Below, piece after piece: positions 9,149 to 17,859 of a stretch of 56,956 bases of DNA. This DNA comes from Bacteroidota bacterium (lineage in GTDB: Bacteria; Bacteroidota; Bacteroidia; UKL13-3): NCBI GenBank assembly GCA_947464275.1, contig CANHVU010000023.1:1-56956 (forward strand), written 5' to 3'. A program made the position numbers and the translations under genes. Each line of letters opens with the position of its first letter. Position 1 is the stretch's first letter. The notes under the pieces were generated by a model that worked only from the letters and a program-made list of their open reading frames with translations, was not told where the DNA came from and did not search any database.

Positions 9149-11413
9149 CTACTTAAGTATATAGCGAAATCCTGCAAAAATTCTGATGCCTTGCAATGGT
9201 GCATAATTATAACTTGGGTCAAAAGTATAACCATTTGGGTTATTAATATTTGTTTGTTTATCAAATGGGTCAAACGGGCGCATAATAGGGTTTTGCGGCA
9301 CAAAATTGAGTAAGTTTTTAGCTCCACCATAAAGTGAAACATTGTTTTTAAACACTTTGGTTAATTGCAAATTTAGCAAGGCAAACCATGGCGACTCAGC
9401 CGGACGAAAATCGTTTGGTAAAACAGGTAATAGCATTGGGCTAGTTAAAGTCCCGGTTAAATCTATGGTTATGTTTTGTTTTTTAAAATGATAGTTAGTG
9501 CCATAGTTGACTGTTAAAGGCGGTGTTTGAATTTGTCCTTTTTTTGTTTCAATACCTAAACTGTCTTTATTCATAGTAAATACATCTACCAAAGTAAAGC
9601 CTAAATTAGCCTTGAAACCATTACTAAAATTAGCATCTAAACTAAAATTAACACCTCTGTTTATGGCGTAGCCATTTAAATTATTGAATATTATTTGATT
9701 GGCGTTAGTTAAATAATCTGGAACAATACGATTGGTAAAATAGGTGTAAAACAAGTTTAGGTCTAAGTTAATAAACCCATTTTTAACACTCATGTTTTTT
9801 ACATAATTAGCCGATACATTCCATGATTGTTCAGGCTTTAACTCGCTTAAAATTACTACTTGCCTTGCACCAGTTAAAGCCGCATGTTCCTCGCTAAACA
9901 GATTTACAACTCTATAACCATTGCCCAAACTTAACCTAAATGAGTTACTAATATTAGGCGAAAATTTATAGTTAAATCGTGGTGAAAAAATATGACCATG
10001 AACAGAGTTAATATCGTATCGTAAGCCTAAAAGCATTTTATTCTTTATATTTATTTTATAATCATCTTGAATAAAAAAACCAGGTAAATAAGTAATACTC
10101 GGGCTGTTTGATGAATCAATATTTTGAGTAACAGCGGTATTGTCGTCATAAAAAGTATAACGAAGCGCTGCTCCAACCAATAAATTATGTTTTTCGGCAA
10201 TTAACTTATCATAGGTAATTTGATTAAAACCAATTACTTGCTTAGCCATATAAGCTGTTTTACCATAAACCGAATTTTGGTCATGTATATTAAACGAGCT
10301 GTTTAAAACTAGTTTATCTTTAAAATAAGGTAATTGGTAATTGCCTAATAACTCTAATCTTTTAGTACAAATACTTTCGCCATATACGCTATCACCACCT
10401 CTAAATGCTGTTGTCCATTGGGTTTGTCCGCCCCATCTATCTTCGTAAAAAATCCTTGCTGCAATATTGGCAATTCTATTTTGCTTGCGTTCAAAATTGG
10501 TTTTATTAAAAATAGAAATACGTTTTTGCAAAGTAACATCTGTAAAACCATCGTTGTTATTATCCCAAATTTTATCAAAATAAAAAGCATTGGCACTCAA
10601 TAACGACTGTACTTTAGGATTGATTTTCAATTTATAAGCTATATCTAAATTGTTTTCTAAATAACTAGTAGTATTAAAATCTACACTTAAACGTGGTGCT
10701 TTATTGGCATTTTTAGTAATGATATTGATTAAACCACCAACTGCTTCAGAACCATATAAAGTAGAAGCTGGACCACGCTGAATTTCAACTCGTTCAATAA
10801 TTGAATTTGGAATTCCCATTAAGCCATAAACTGTAGAAAGGGCAGAAACTATTGGCATGCCATCAATCATTACCATGGTATATGGGCCTTCCATGCCATT
10901 GATATGAATATCGCCCGTATTGCATACATTACAATTCAGTTGAGGCCTAACACCATTGACCATTCCAATGGCTTCAAAAATATTGGGTGTAGGATTTTGT
11001 TGAAATAATTTAGGCGAAATAACTTCCACAGAAACAGTGCTTTCTTTTTTACTTATTTCTTTTAAAGTTCCGCTTACCACTAAATCGCTCAATGTATTTT
11101 CGTATTCAATTACTTCAATTATTAAATCTCTATTTTTATAATTAGAAGCAATAATTTTTAGTTGTTTTGGATAATAACCAAGTGCTTTAATAGTTAATAA
11201 AAAAGTATCTTTAGATAAATTTTTGAAAATAAATTTACCATCTTGATTGGTTTGAACAGCTTGTTTCAGTTCCTTAATGCTAACCACAGCAAAAAACACA
11301 GGCTTTTTACCATACATCACTTTTCCCTCAAAATCAGTATTTTGAGCATTTATTTGGCAGGAAAAAATAGATATTATAATGCTTAACAAGTAAAAATAGA
11401 TATATCTTTTCAT
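9149..11413 (-). CDS. TonB-dependent receptor with carboxypeptidase-like N-domain
   Basis: 754 residues. A signal peptide (cleavage near CQINA|QNT) is followed by a CarboxypepD_reg-like domain (residues about 25-105), a plug domain containing IERVEIQRGPASTLYGSEAVGG, and a 22-strand-type barrel ending in FAGFRYILK. The plug has a CNVC pair in QLNCNVCNTGDIHINGMEG, a possible metal or disulfide site. TonB-dependent receptors import chelated metals or other large nutrients across the outer membrane. The divergent DtxR/MntR-type regulator and the palindrome overlapping this promoter point to an iron- or manganese-linked substrate; that is inference from context. No lipoprotein or transporter gene accompanies it. 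Confidence 0.9.
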   Translation of the reverse strand: MKRYIYFYLLSIIISIFSCQINAQNTDFEGKVMYGKKPVFFAVVSIKELKQAVQTNQDGKFIFKNLSKDTFLLTIKALGYYPKQLKIIASNYKNRDLIIEVIEYENTLSDLVVSGTLKEISKKESTVSVEVISPKLFQQNPTPNIFEAIGMVNGVRPQLNCNVCNTGDIHINGMEGPYTMVMIDGMPIVSALSTVYGLMGIPNSIIERVEIQRGPASTLYGSEAVGGLINIITKNANKAPRLSVDFNTTSYLENNLDIAYKLKINPKVQSLLSANAFYFDKIWDNNNDGFTDVTLQKRISIFNKTNFERKQNRIANIAARIFYEDRWGGQTQWTTAFRGGDSVYGESICTKRLELLGNYQLPYFKDKLVLNSSFNIHDQNSVYGKTAYMAKQVIGFNQITYDKLIAEKHNLLVGAALRYTFYDDNTAVTQNIDSSNSPSITYLPGFFIQDDYKINIKNKMLLGLRYDINSVHGHIFSPRFNYKFSPNISNSFRLSLGNGYRVVNLFSEEHAALTGARQVVILSELKPEQSWNVSANYVKNMSVKNGFINLDLNLFYTYFTNRIVPDYLTNANQIIFNNLNGYAINRGVNFSLDANFSNGFKANLGFTLVDVFTMNKDSLGIETKKGQIQTPPLTVNYGTNYHFKKQNITIDLTGTLTSPMLLPVLPNDFRPAESPWFALLNLQLTKVFKNNVSLYGGAKNLLNFVPQNPIMRPFDPFDKQTNINNPNGYTFDPSYNYAPLQGIRIFAGFRYILK

Positions 11414-11427
11414 TTTTATTAGGTTGA

Positions 11428-11458
11428 CAAATATAATTTGTTAGACTTATCTAACAAA
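11428..11458 (-). promoter_or_regulatory. Promoter of the TonB-dependent receptor gene
   Basis: On the minus strand TTTG (11455-11458) and TATATTTG (11428-11435) are separated by exactly 19 bp, matching the Bacteroidota -33/-7 consensus (TTTG-N19-TAnnTTTG). It lies 15-45 bp upstream of the receptor start codon and is overlapped by the palindromic operator. Confidence 0.7.
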
Positions 11459-11460
11459 TT
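11435..11460. promoter_or_regulatory. Palindromic operator, probable DtxR/MntR-family binding site
   Basis: Perfect 11-bp arms (AATTTGTTAGA / TCTAACAAATT) around a 4-bp centre lie between the divergent receptor and regulator genes. The palindrome covers the -33 element and spacer of the receptor promoter, so a bound repressor would block RNA polymerase. The TTAG...CTAA core resembles iron/manganese boxes of DtxR-family proteins. Binding by the adjacent regulator is inferred from position. Confidence 0.7.
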
Positions 11461-11480
11461 TATTTTATAAATATTAATAT

Positions 11481-11488
11481 TACTTTTG
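11481..11488 (+). promoter_or_regulatory. -7 box of the DtxR-family gene, near-leaderless
   Basis: TACTTTTG matches TAnnTTTG and ends only 4 bp before the ATG at 11493, so transcription would begin at or within a few bases of the start codon. No clear -33 TTTG is found at the expected distance. Confidence 0.5.
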
Positions 11489-11492
11489 ACAA

Positions 11493-12140
11493 ATGCGAAC
11501 TTTAGCAGAAGAGAATTATTTAAAAGCCATATATAATTTAAGCCAGCACGAAAGTGGTGCAACGGCTAGTAAGCTTTCTGAAAAATTAAATGTAAAGCTG
11601 CCTACCATCAATAGTATGGTTAATAAATTAGCCGAAAAAGAATTAGTAGAATACCAAAAATACAAAGGGTTTATATTAACTGCTAAAGGACAAAAATATG
11701 CGCTGGAGGTAATTAGAAAACACCGACTAACTGAGTTATTCTTGGTAAAAATTATGGGTTTTGGTTGGGAGGAAGTACATGATATAGCCGAAGAAGTGGA
11801 ACATATTAAAAGTCCTGCATTTTTCGAAAAAATGGATTTAATATTAAGCAATCCAAAGTTTGACCCACACGGAACCCCAATACCTGATAAAGAAGGAAAA
11901 TTACCTAAAAATACGTTGAAACAACTTTCGAGTATTGAAGTCGGTAAAACCATTACTTTTGTGGCCGTTAGCGATTCATCCACCGACTTTTTAAGCTATT
12001 TAAGCAGGGTAGGTTTAACACTCTATTCCACCATACAGATAATTGACAGAGAAGTTTTTGACGGATTATTGAAAATAAAAACCAATAAACAAACGATAAC
12101 TTTAAGTGGCCAAGTGGCAGATAAAATTTTAGTAGAGTAA
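11493..12140 (+). CDS. DtxR/MntR-family metal-dependent transcriptional regulator
   Basis: 215 residues: an N-terminal winged helix (1-65, with KLSEKLNVKLPTINSMVNKL), a metal-binding/dimerisation domain (66-140) and a C-terminal FeoA/SH3-like domain. Metal ligands are visible as H77, E81, H96, E100, E103 and H104. Glu at 100, where iron-sensing DtxR has Cys102, resembles manganese-sensing MntR (E99), but position 8 is Asn and 11 is Lys where MntR has D8 and E11. The sensed metal, Mn or Fe, is therefore uncertain. The family represses uptake genes when metal is replete; the divergent TonB-dependent receptor and intervening palindrome fit that role and possible self-regulation. Confidence 0.92.
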   Translation: MRTLAEENYLKAIYNLSQHESGATASKLSEKLNVKLPTINSMVNKLAEKELVEYQKYKGFILTAKGQKYALEVIRKHRLTELFLVKIMGFGWEEVHDIAEEVEHIKSPAFFEKMDLILSNPKFDPHGTPIPDKEGKLPKNTLKQLSSIEVGKTITFVAVSDSSTDFLSYLSRVGLTLYSTIQIIDREVFDGLLKIKTNKQTITLSGQVADKILVE

Positions 12141-12141
12141 C

Positions 12142-13554
12142 TTATTTTTTTCTTAAGTCTCTTTCTGGTAGACCTTTTAGTGCATTTTCTGAATCAGTTG
12201 GAATGAGTAAATTCCAATAATCAAACTCTGCCTTAGCGTCTTTCTCTAAAAAAATTTTGAAATAAGCCTCTTTACTCATGCTATCATAATGAATTAGCCC
12301 TTTTTCATATTGAAAAGATTGAAAAATATTTAGGTAAATTAAAAAACTAAATACCAAAGTTAATGGGGCAATAAACCATTTACTTCTATTCAATATTGTA
12401 TTTATAAGTTCAGCCATTGGAATAGCTAATAAAGGGAAAGAATCAATCATTGGACGCTGACCAAAACTACCGCCATACCACCAGCACCACCAACAACTCA
12501 TAATGTATAAATTTAATGGTATAAAAGTTATCAATGTTAATCGCCATAATTTAAGTTGTTTGAAACAAAATAATATTCCAAAATAGGATAGCATAATTAA
12601 AGGTGTGTATATAAAAAGGCCTTTTCTAAATCCAAATAAAATTTCAAAAATATGAGGATTATTCCAAAAAAAGGATTCACCTGCGTAGGAAAAATAGAGA
12701 TATGAACCTACTTGCATTTTCCAATAAATCATTTGAGGAACCCAAACCATGATTGCAAAAAATAGTATAGTGATAACTTGTAGGAAATGATTTAAAAAAA
12801 ATGAGAACCGCATTTTTAATTCTGACAAATTATTTACCCCATAAAAAACTAAAGCAAGTCCAATTATGGCATTAGTAGGCCTAACCAATGCTATTAATCC
12901 TAGTACCAATCCCAAAAAAAGGGTTGTTAGTATTTGAGTTTGTTTAAACCAATACACTACCAAATTTAAGAATAATGCAAATAAGAAAAATGAATACACA
13001 TGACTCATTAACAAATCATTGTTAGACGCATAATTATAAAAATTTGTTCCAATACCCATAACAATAATCACTATACTAACCACATATTTATTATAATAAT
13101 TAGATAGCAATTTTTGCAATAACCAAAGTCCTAACATCGCATAAAATAATGTTGAAATAACTAGCCCGATTTTATAGGGAAGGCTATAACCATCTGCAGG
13201 AAAAGTTTGATTATTTATTGCAAAATAATGAGCACCGAAAAAAAAAGGACTGTAAAGAATTGACAACCCCATGGTCATTTTAAAATACCTTTTTCCATCA
13301 GGAGCTACTAAATGCCAATAAATATTTGGAGGTATTTTTTTATATTTATTTAAAAAAGTAAGTGTTACATCATTTTCTATAAAATAAGCTGGTAAATAAC
13401 TGTAATATTGAATTACGTCATTTTGAATAATTTCATTTTGGTACCTTTTGTTGTTAATAATGTTAAATAAAAAAAAACCTAAACATAAAGCCAATGCCAA
13501 TGATTTAACATTCAAATTTGTTTTATTAAATATCATCTTATTTTTCAAAAGCAT
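12142..13554 (-). CDS. Multi-pass membrane protein, GT-C glycosyltransferase-like
   Basis: 470 residues with about ten hydrophobic helices. An acidic residue in the first external loop (QNDVIQYYSYLP) and a long N-terminal loop resemble the layout of GT-C (family 39/DUF2029-type) glycosyltransferases that use lipid-linked sugars; a WWYGGSFGQRP motif near residue 375 is the most distinctive segment. No specific substrate can be named. It starts 9 bp after the riboflavin synthase stop and is probably co-transcribed with it, though the functions look unrelated. An alternative ATG six codons later (13536) is equally plausible. Could also be a transporter-like membrane protein. Confidence 0.6.
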   Translation of the reverse strand: MLLKNKMIFNKTNLNVKSLALALCLGFFLFNIINNKRYQNEIIQNDVIQYYSYLPAYFIENDVTLTFLNKYKKIPPNIYWHLVAPDGKRYFKMTMGLSILYSPFFFGAHYFAINNQTFPADGYSLPYKIGLVISTLFYAMLGLWLLQKLLSNYYNKYVVSIVIIVMGIGTNFYNYASNNDLLMSHVYSFFLFALFLNLVVYWFKQTQILTTLFLGLVLGLIALVRPTNAIIGLALVFYGVNNLSELKMRFSFFLNHFLQVITILFFAIMVWVPQMIYWKMQVGSYLYFSYAGESFFWNNPHIFEILFGFRKGLFIYTPLIMLSYFGILFCFKQLKLWRLTLITFIPLNLYIMSCWWCWWYGGSFGQRPMIDSFPLLAIPMAELINTILNRSKWFIAPLTLVFSFLIYLNIFQSFQYEKGLIHYDSMSKEAYFKIFLEKDAKAEFDYWNLLIPTDSENALKGLPERDLRKK

Positions 13555-13563
13555 ACTTTATTA

Positions 13564-14154
13564 TTAGACAATAATACCGTTCATTTTATTGATATACTTT
13601 CCAATGATATCGAACTCAATATTTACTTCATCACCTTCTTTAAACTGATGAAAAACAGTATGTTCAAAAGTGTATGGAATAATGGTTACACTAAACCAAT
13701 CTTCACGGGCATTAACAACAGTTAAACTTACACCATTTATACATACTGAGCCTTTATTTACCAATAAGTTCTGTTGTTTGGGATTTATTTTGAAAAAAAA
13801 GTTCCAGCTACCATTTTTATCTTCAACTTTTGAGCAAATGGCTGTATCGTCAACATGGCCTTGAACTATATGACCATCAAACCTACCATTTGCTGGCATG
13901 CAACGCTCAACGTTTACCTTCTCTCCTACTTTTAAATGCTTTAAATTGGTTTTTTGCAAAGTTTCATCTACAGCTGTAACTCTGTATACAGAATGGTTAA
14001 TTTCAACCACCGTTAAGCAAACTCCATTATGAGCCACACTTTGATCCACCTTTAACTCGTTGGTAATTGGGCTATGAAAATAAAAATCTATATTGGTGTT
14101 AACTACTCGTTTTTCAACTAAAGTAGCCATGGTTTCTATAATTCCAGTAAACAT
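13564..14154 (-). CDS. ribE: Riboflavin synthase, alpha chain
   Basis: 196 residues, begins MFTGIIE as most riboflavin synthases do, and consists of two homologous lumazine-binding domains (about 1-95 and 96-190) recognisable by paired HNGVCLTV and INGVSLTV motifs and GHIVQGHVD between them. It converts two 6,7-dimethyl-8-ribityllumazine molecules to riboflavin and a pyrimidinedione, the last step of riboflavin synthesis, in the cytosol as a homotrimer. Length is normal. The divergent asparaginase gene starts 86 bp away; no FMN riboswitch is seen upstream. Downstream it is close-linked to a membrane protein gene. Confidence 0.95.
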   Translation of the reverse strand: MFTGIIETMATLVEKRVVNTNIDFYFHSPITNELKVDQSVAHNGVCLTVVEINHSVYRVTAVDETLQKTNLKHLKVGEKVNVERCMPANGRFDGHIVQGHVDDTAICSKVEDKNGSWNFFFKINPKQQNLLVNKGSVCINGVSLTVVNAREDWFSVTIIPYTFEHTVFHQFKEGDEVNIEFDIIGKYINKMNGIIV

Positions 14155-14240
14155 ATTATGTATAAAAAGTGTACAAACATAAGCAGTTTATTTTTTGTAA
14201 TTGTATATTTTTTATTTGCTTGCGCCCTTAAATAAAAATT

Positions 14241-15260
14241 ATGCAAAACCCTATTTTAGTTGAAGTATATAGAGCCAATGTATTAGAGAGTTTTCACCGT
14301 GGAGTTATTTGTGTGGTAAATGAAAACAATGAAGTAATATTTAGTAAAGGCAATGTGGAGCAGGTTTGTTACCCAAGGTCTGCTATGAAATTTATTCAAG
14401 TTTTACCATTAATAGCTTTGGGAGGAATTGAAAAATTTGGTTTTACTTTAGAAGAAATTGCGGTTATGTGTGGCTCGCATAATGCGGAACAAGAGCATAT
14501 AAAAACAGTTGAAAGTATTTTAGCTAAAATTGGTTTAAACCGCAATGATTTATTTTGTGGACCACAATACCCTAGCTCAAAAAGTGAAGCCAATGCCTTA
14601 ATTAAACAAGATAAAAAGCCAGAACATATTCATAATAATTGCAGCGGCAAACATGCAGGCATGTTGGCTTTATGCCAATTAATAAATGCCCCAATTACTG
14701 ATTATATCAATCCGAATCATCCAATTCAGCAATTGATTTTAGAATATGTAGAAAAAATATATGAGTACCCACGAGCTAAAATGGTTACAGCATTGGATGG
14801 TTGCTCTGCTCCTATTTATTCTATTCCAGTAATTAATCAAGCAATTGGGTTTAAAAATTTAGTTAGTAATAACTACGATGAAAAGTTAGCCAATGCATGT
14901 AAAATAATGATAGAGGCTGTTGGAAAATATCCATTTATGGTGGCGGGTTCTAAGCGTTATTGTACCGATATGATGCAAATTACAGCACCAAAAATAATTG
15001 GAAAAACAGGTGCAGAAGGTATATTTTGCATGAGTTTACCTGAGCAAAAATTAGGTGTTTGTATAAAAATAGATGATGGAAAAATGTTACCACAATACAA
15101 TGTAGCACAAGCATTTGTAGAAGCAATAGGTTTATTTAATCAAGATACTTTAAAACCGTTACACCATTATTTACAGGAAAACTTAACCAACTTTAACAAA
15201 TTTACTGTTGGAGAAATTAAAGCGATAGATGGTTTATTTAATGGCTTGAAAATTGGTTAA
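14241..15260 (+). CDS. L-asparaginase, ReAV (Rhizobium etli AnsA) type
   Basis: 339 residues of the asparaginase II family PF06089, unrelated to the classical EcAI/EcAII fold. The catalytic pair is visible as S47 and K50 in YPRSAMKF; the zinc-site segments NNCSGKHAG and DGCSAP match the cysteines and lysine that bind zinc in the Rhizobium etli enzyme. It hydrolyses L-asparagine to aspartate and ammonia in the cytosol. It has no signal peptide. Divergent from ribE with an 86-bp shared upstream region. The next gene, pabB, is separated by about 150 bp holding a short peptide frame, so operon structure is doubtful. Confidence 0.88.
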   Translation: MQNPILVEVYRANVLESFHRGVICVVNENNEVIFSKGNVEQVCYPRSAMKFIQVLPLIALGGIEKFGFTLEEIAVMCGSHNAEQEHIKTVESILAKIGLNRNDLFCGPQYPSSKSEANALIKQDKKPEHIHNNCSGKHAGMLALCQLINAPITDYINPNHPIQQLILEYVEKIYEYPRAKMVTALDGCSAPIYSIPVINQAIGFKNLVSNNYDEKLANACKIMIEAVGKYPFMVAGSKRYCTDMMQITAPKIIGKTGAEGIFCMSLPEQKLGVCIKIDDGKMLPQYNVAQAFVEAIGLFNQDTLKPLHHYLQENLTNFNKFTVGEIKAIDGLFNGLKIG

Positions 15261-15267
15261 TTAATGT

Positions 15268-15330
15268 ATGAAAGGCATTAGTTTTGTTATCAATGATAAA
15301 AATGAAAGCATAGTTTTAGATTGTTGGTGA
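15268..15330 (+). pseudogene. 20-codon frame, possible remnant of a small gene
   Basis: An ATG-initiated frame of 20 codons (MKGISFVINDKNESIVLD then CW and stop) lies between the asparaginase and pabB. The first 18 residues look like the beginning of small Bacteroidota antitoxin-like or unknown proteins, but the frame then ends. It could be a decayed gene start or chance; no product is claimed. Confidence 0.2.
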
Positions 15331-15409
15331 CGCTTTGCTAAAACACCAACAATGGCGAAAATAAATAAACTTGTAAAGTTAAAACCAGACCATTTTTCTT
15401 AATAAGAAT

Positions 15410-16687
15410 TTGAATACCAAAGAATTGAACCATATAAAACAAAAAGCTATTGATTGGGCAAACCAATCAGAAGTGTGTTTGCTGCTTGATAACAATGAAA
15501 GTATCAATGCTTTTGGTGTGCATGATGCTGAGTTTATAATGGCTGTTGGTGTAAAATATAGTATTACTGGAGATAACCAAAACGACTTTGAAAAACTAAA
15601 AGCTTTTAAACTAACTCATACCAATGACTATATTTTCGGGTATTTAACGTACGATTTAAAAAATCAAATAGAAAAACTACAATCCAATCATGCTGATGGA
15701 ATACAATTCCCAAGTTTGTATTTTTTCGTGCCTGAACATTTATTAATTATTGACAAAAACCACCAAATTATATTTAAAAGCAATCAGTTTAATAGTTTTG
15801 AAGAATGGTTGCAAACAAGTGATAATAGAAAAAATACAGAGACAAGTAATCAAAAAATTTGCACTTTAAAACAGCGAATTAGTAAAGAAAACTATTTAGA
15901 AAATATTGAAAAAATAAAGAATCATATTTTAGAGGGAGATGTATATGAGCTAAACTATTGCATGGAGTTTTTTGATAACAACGCCAATATAAATCCGACA
16001 GAAATTTACCAAAAACTAAAAGCTAAATCGCCTGTACCATTTGGCGCTTATTTAAAATATTTTGACCAATACCTCATTTGTGCCAGCCCTGAAAGATTTA
16101 TATGCAAAAAAAATAACCAACTAATTTCTCAACCTATAAAAGGAACTGTAAAACGTAATTTATTAAATGAAGAAAAAGACAATGAATTGAAGGCATCGTT
16201 GTTAAACTCAGAAAAAGAACGTGCTGAAAATTTGATGATTGTTGATTTGGTAAGAAATGATTTAGCCCATTCGTCAAAAACTGGAAGTATAAAAGTAGAT
16301 GAGCTTTTTGGCATTTATTCGTTTCAGCAGGTTCATCAAATGATATCAACAGTTTCGAGCACCATTAAAGATGAAGTGAACCCAATTGATGCAATTAAAA
16401 ACGCCTTTCCTATGGGCAGCATGACAGGCGCACCCAAAGTAATGGCAATGGAATTAATTGAACAATATGAGCAAACCAAACGTGGCTTATACAGCGGTGC
16501 TGTTGGCTATTTTACTCCTGAAGGCAACTTCGATTTCAATGTAGTTATCCGATCTATTCAATACAATAAAGCCAATAATTACTTAAACATAATGGTTGGT
16601 GGAGCCATTACTTTTGATAGCATTGCTGAGCAAGAATATGAAGAATGCTTGTTAAAAGCCCAAGCTACTATGCAATCGTTGCAATAA
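15410..16687 (+). CDS. pabB: Aminodeoxychorismate synthase component I
   Basis: 425 residues of the chorismate-binding family. Hallmarks are the QPIKGTVKR segment, with the lysine that distinguishes PabB/ADIC-type chemistry, LMIVDLVRNDLA, and the C-terminal GSMTGAPKVMAMELIEQYE...GLYSGAVGYF block. The enzyme transfers an amino group to chorismate to give 4-amino-4-deoxychorismate for folate synthesis, normally with a PabA glutaminase that is not in this window. The start is taken as TTG because the upstream stop is close and the next in-frame ATG would remove the N-terminal domain; the exact start is uncertain. Anthranilate synthase component I is a less likely alternative. Confidence 0.85.
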   Translation: MNTKELNHIKQKAIDWANQSEVCLLLDNNESINAFGVHDAEFIMAVGVKYSITGDNQNDFEKLKAFKLTHTNDYIFGYLTYDLKNQIEKLQSNHADGIQFPSLYFFVPEHLLIIDKNHQIIFKSNQFNSFEEWLQTSDNRKNTETSNQKICTLKQRISKENYLENIEKIKNHILEGDVYELNYCMEFFDNNANINPTEIYQKLKAKSPVPFGAYLKYFDQYLICASPERFICKKNNQLISQPIKGTVKRNLLNEEKDNELKASLLNSEKERAENLMIVDLVRNDLAHSSKTGSIKVDELFGIYSFQQVHQMISTVSSTIKDEVNPIDAIKNAFPMGSMTGAPKVMAMELIEQYEQTKRGLYSGAVGYFTPEGNFDFNVVIRSIQYNKANNYLNIMVGGAITFDSIAEQEYEECLLKAQATMQSLQ

Positions 16688-16729
16688 ATGTTAATTATTG
16701 TTTCTTGTAATTTTATATAATTGCATAGA

Positions 16730-17845
16730 ATGAAACGAATAATTTTTCCAATAATAATTGCTTTACTTTTTACTGTTAGTGCGCATGCACAAAAATTATT
16801 TCCTATTTTACTAAAAGAAAAATGGGGCTACATGAACCAAGAAGGGAAAGTGGTAATTACCCCCAAATACGATATTGCCATGGAGTTTAATGAAGGCCAC
16901 GCAGTAGTGGCTTTAGGGAATATGCCTTGCTTAATTAACATCAATGAAAAGCGAGTAATTGACACTGGTTTATACGAGTTTATTTCAACTTATAATGAAG
17001 GTAGTTGCGCAGTACGCAATTTTAAAAAACGTTGGAGTTATATTAATGGTGCAGGAAAAACTATTTTAAAATTAGATTCATTTATATACGAAGCTAACCC
17101 TTTTCACAATGGTTTAGCGCGCGTTAGTCGCCAAGTTGACGATATTACACAAAAGTTCGGTTTCGATATTTCAACGTTATCATACCGCTTCGCTTATCTT
17201 AAAAATGATGGAACTTATGGAAGTCAATTTAAATACCGCGATGCAGAAGATTTTGATAATGGCATAGCTCGTGTTAAGGAAAACAACATGACCTATTTGA
17301 TTAATAATAAGTTTGAAAAAAAATGCAATGAATTAACTGAAATTGGTAAGTTTAATGAGGGTTTTGCTGTAATTATTGATAATGGCAAATTTGGCTATAT
17401 TAATACCAATGGAGAAATTGCAATTCCCGCTCAGTTTGATTATGCCAGTATGTTTTACAATGGTTTTGCCGAAGTAGAAATAGTAGGAAAATCTTGTTTT
17501 ATAAATACCAAAGGCGAGAAACAATTTGAACCAAAATTTGAAGAAATCAGACCTTATGGTGAAGGTTTTGCTGGATTTAAACAATCAGGTAAATATGGTT
17601 TTATAAACTCCAAAGGAGAAATAATGATGCAAGCTTATTATGATGATGTGGCCTATTTTGTGAATGGTTTATGCCCGGTAAGAAAAGGTCAGAATTGGGG
17701 CGCCATCAATAAAGAAGGCAAATTAGTATTAAAATTAGAATATGATTATGTTGGCCCATTTGAAGATGGTGTATCTGAAATTACATACAGAGGTGTTTCG
17801 CTTTATGCCAACACCAGAGGGAATTTACTTCCTGTTTGGGAATAA
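16730..17845 (+). CDS. Secreted WG-repeat protein
   Basis: 371 residues. The start is the ATG at 16730, which leads directly into a signal peptide (MKRIIFPIIIALLFTV, cleavage near AHA|QKL); a TTG at 16721 would only add MHR. The rest is tandem WG repeats, each about 35-50 residues with the pattern KWGYMNQEGKVVITPKYD, KFGYINTNGEIAIPAQFD, KYGFINSKGEIMMQAYYD and QNWGAINKEGK. WG repeats form extracytoplasmic beta structures of unknown function. It is followed after 14 bp by the giant repeat protein on the same strand, so the two extracytoplasmic repeat proteins are probably co-transcribed. Confidence 0.85.
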   Translation: MKRIIFPIIIALLFTVSAHAQKLFPILLKEKWGYMNQEGKVVITPKYDIAMEFNEGHAVVALGNMPCLININEKRVIDTGLYEFISTYNEGSCAVRNFKKRWSYINGAGKTILKLDSFIYEANPFHNGLARVSRQVDDITQKFGFDISTLSYRFAYLKNDGTYGSQFKYRDAEDFDNGIARVKENNMTYLINNKFEKKCNELTEIGKFNEGFAVIIDNGKFGYINTNGEIAIPAQFDYASMFYNGFAEVEIVGKSCFINTKGEKQFEPKFEEIRPYGEGFAGFKQSGKYGFINSKGEIMMQAYYDDVAYFVNGLCPVRKGQNWGAINKEGKLVLKLEYDYVGPFEDGVSEITYRGVSLYANTRGNLLPVWE

Positions 17846-17859
17846 TTAAACATATTATT

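Noticed and set aside
14155-14240. FMN riboswitch before riboflavin synthase
   Set aside because: The interval is only 86 bp, AT-rich and lacks the conserved multi-helix elements.
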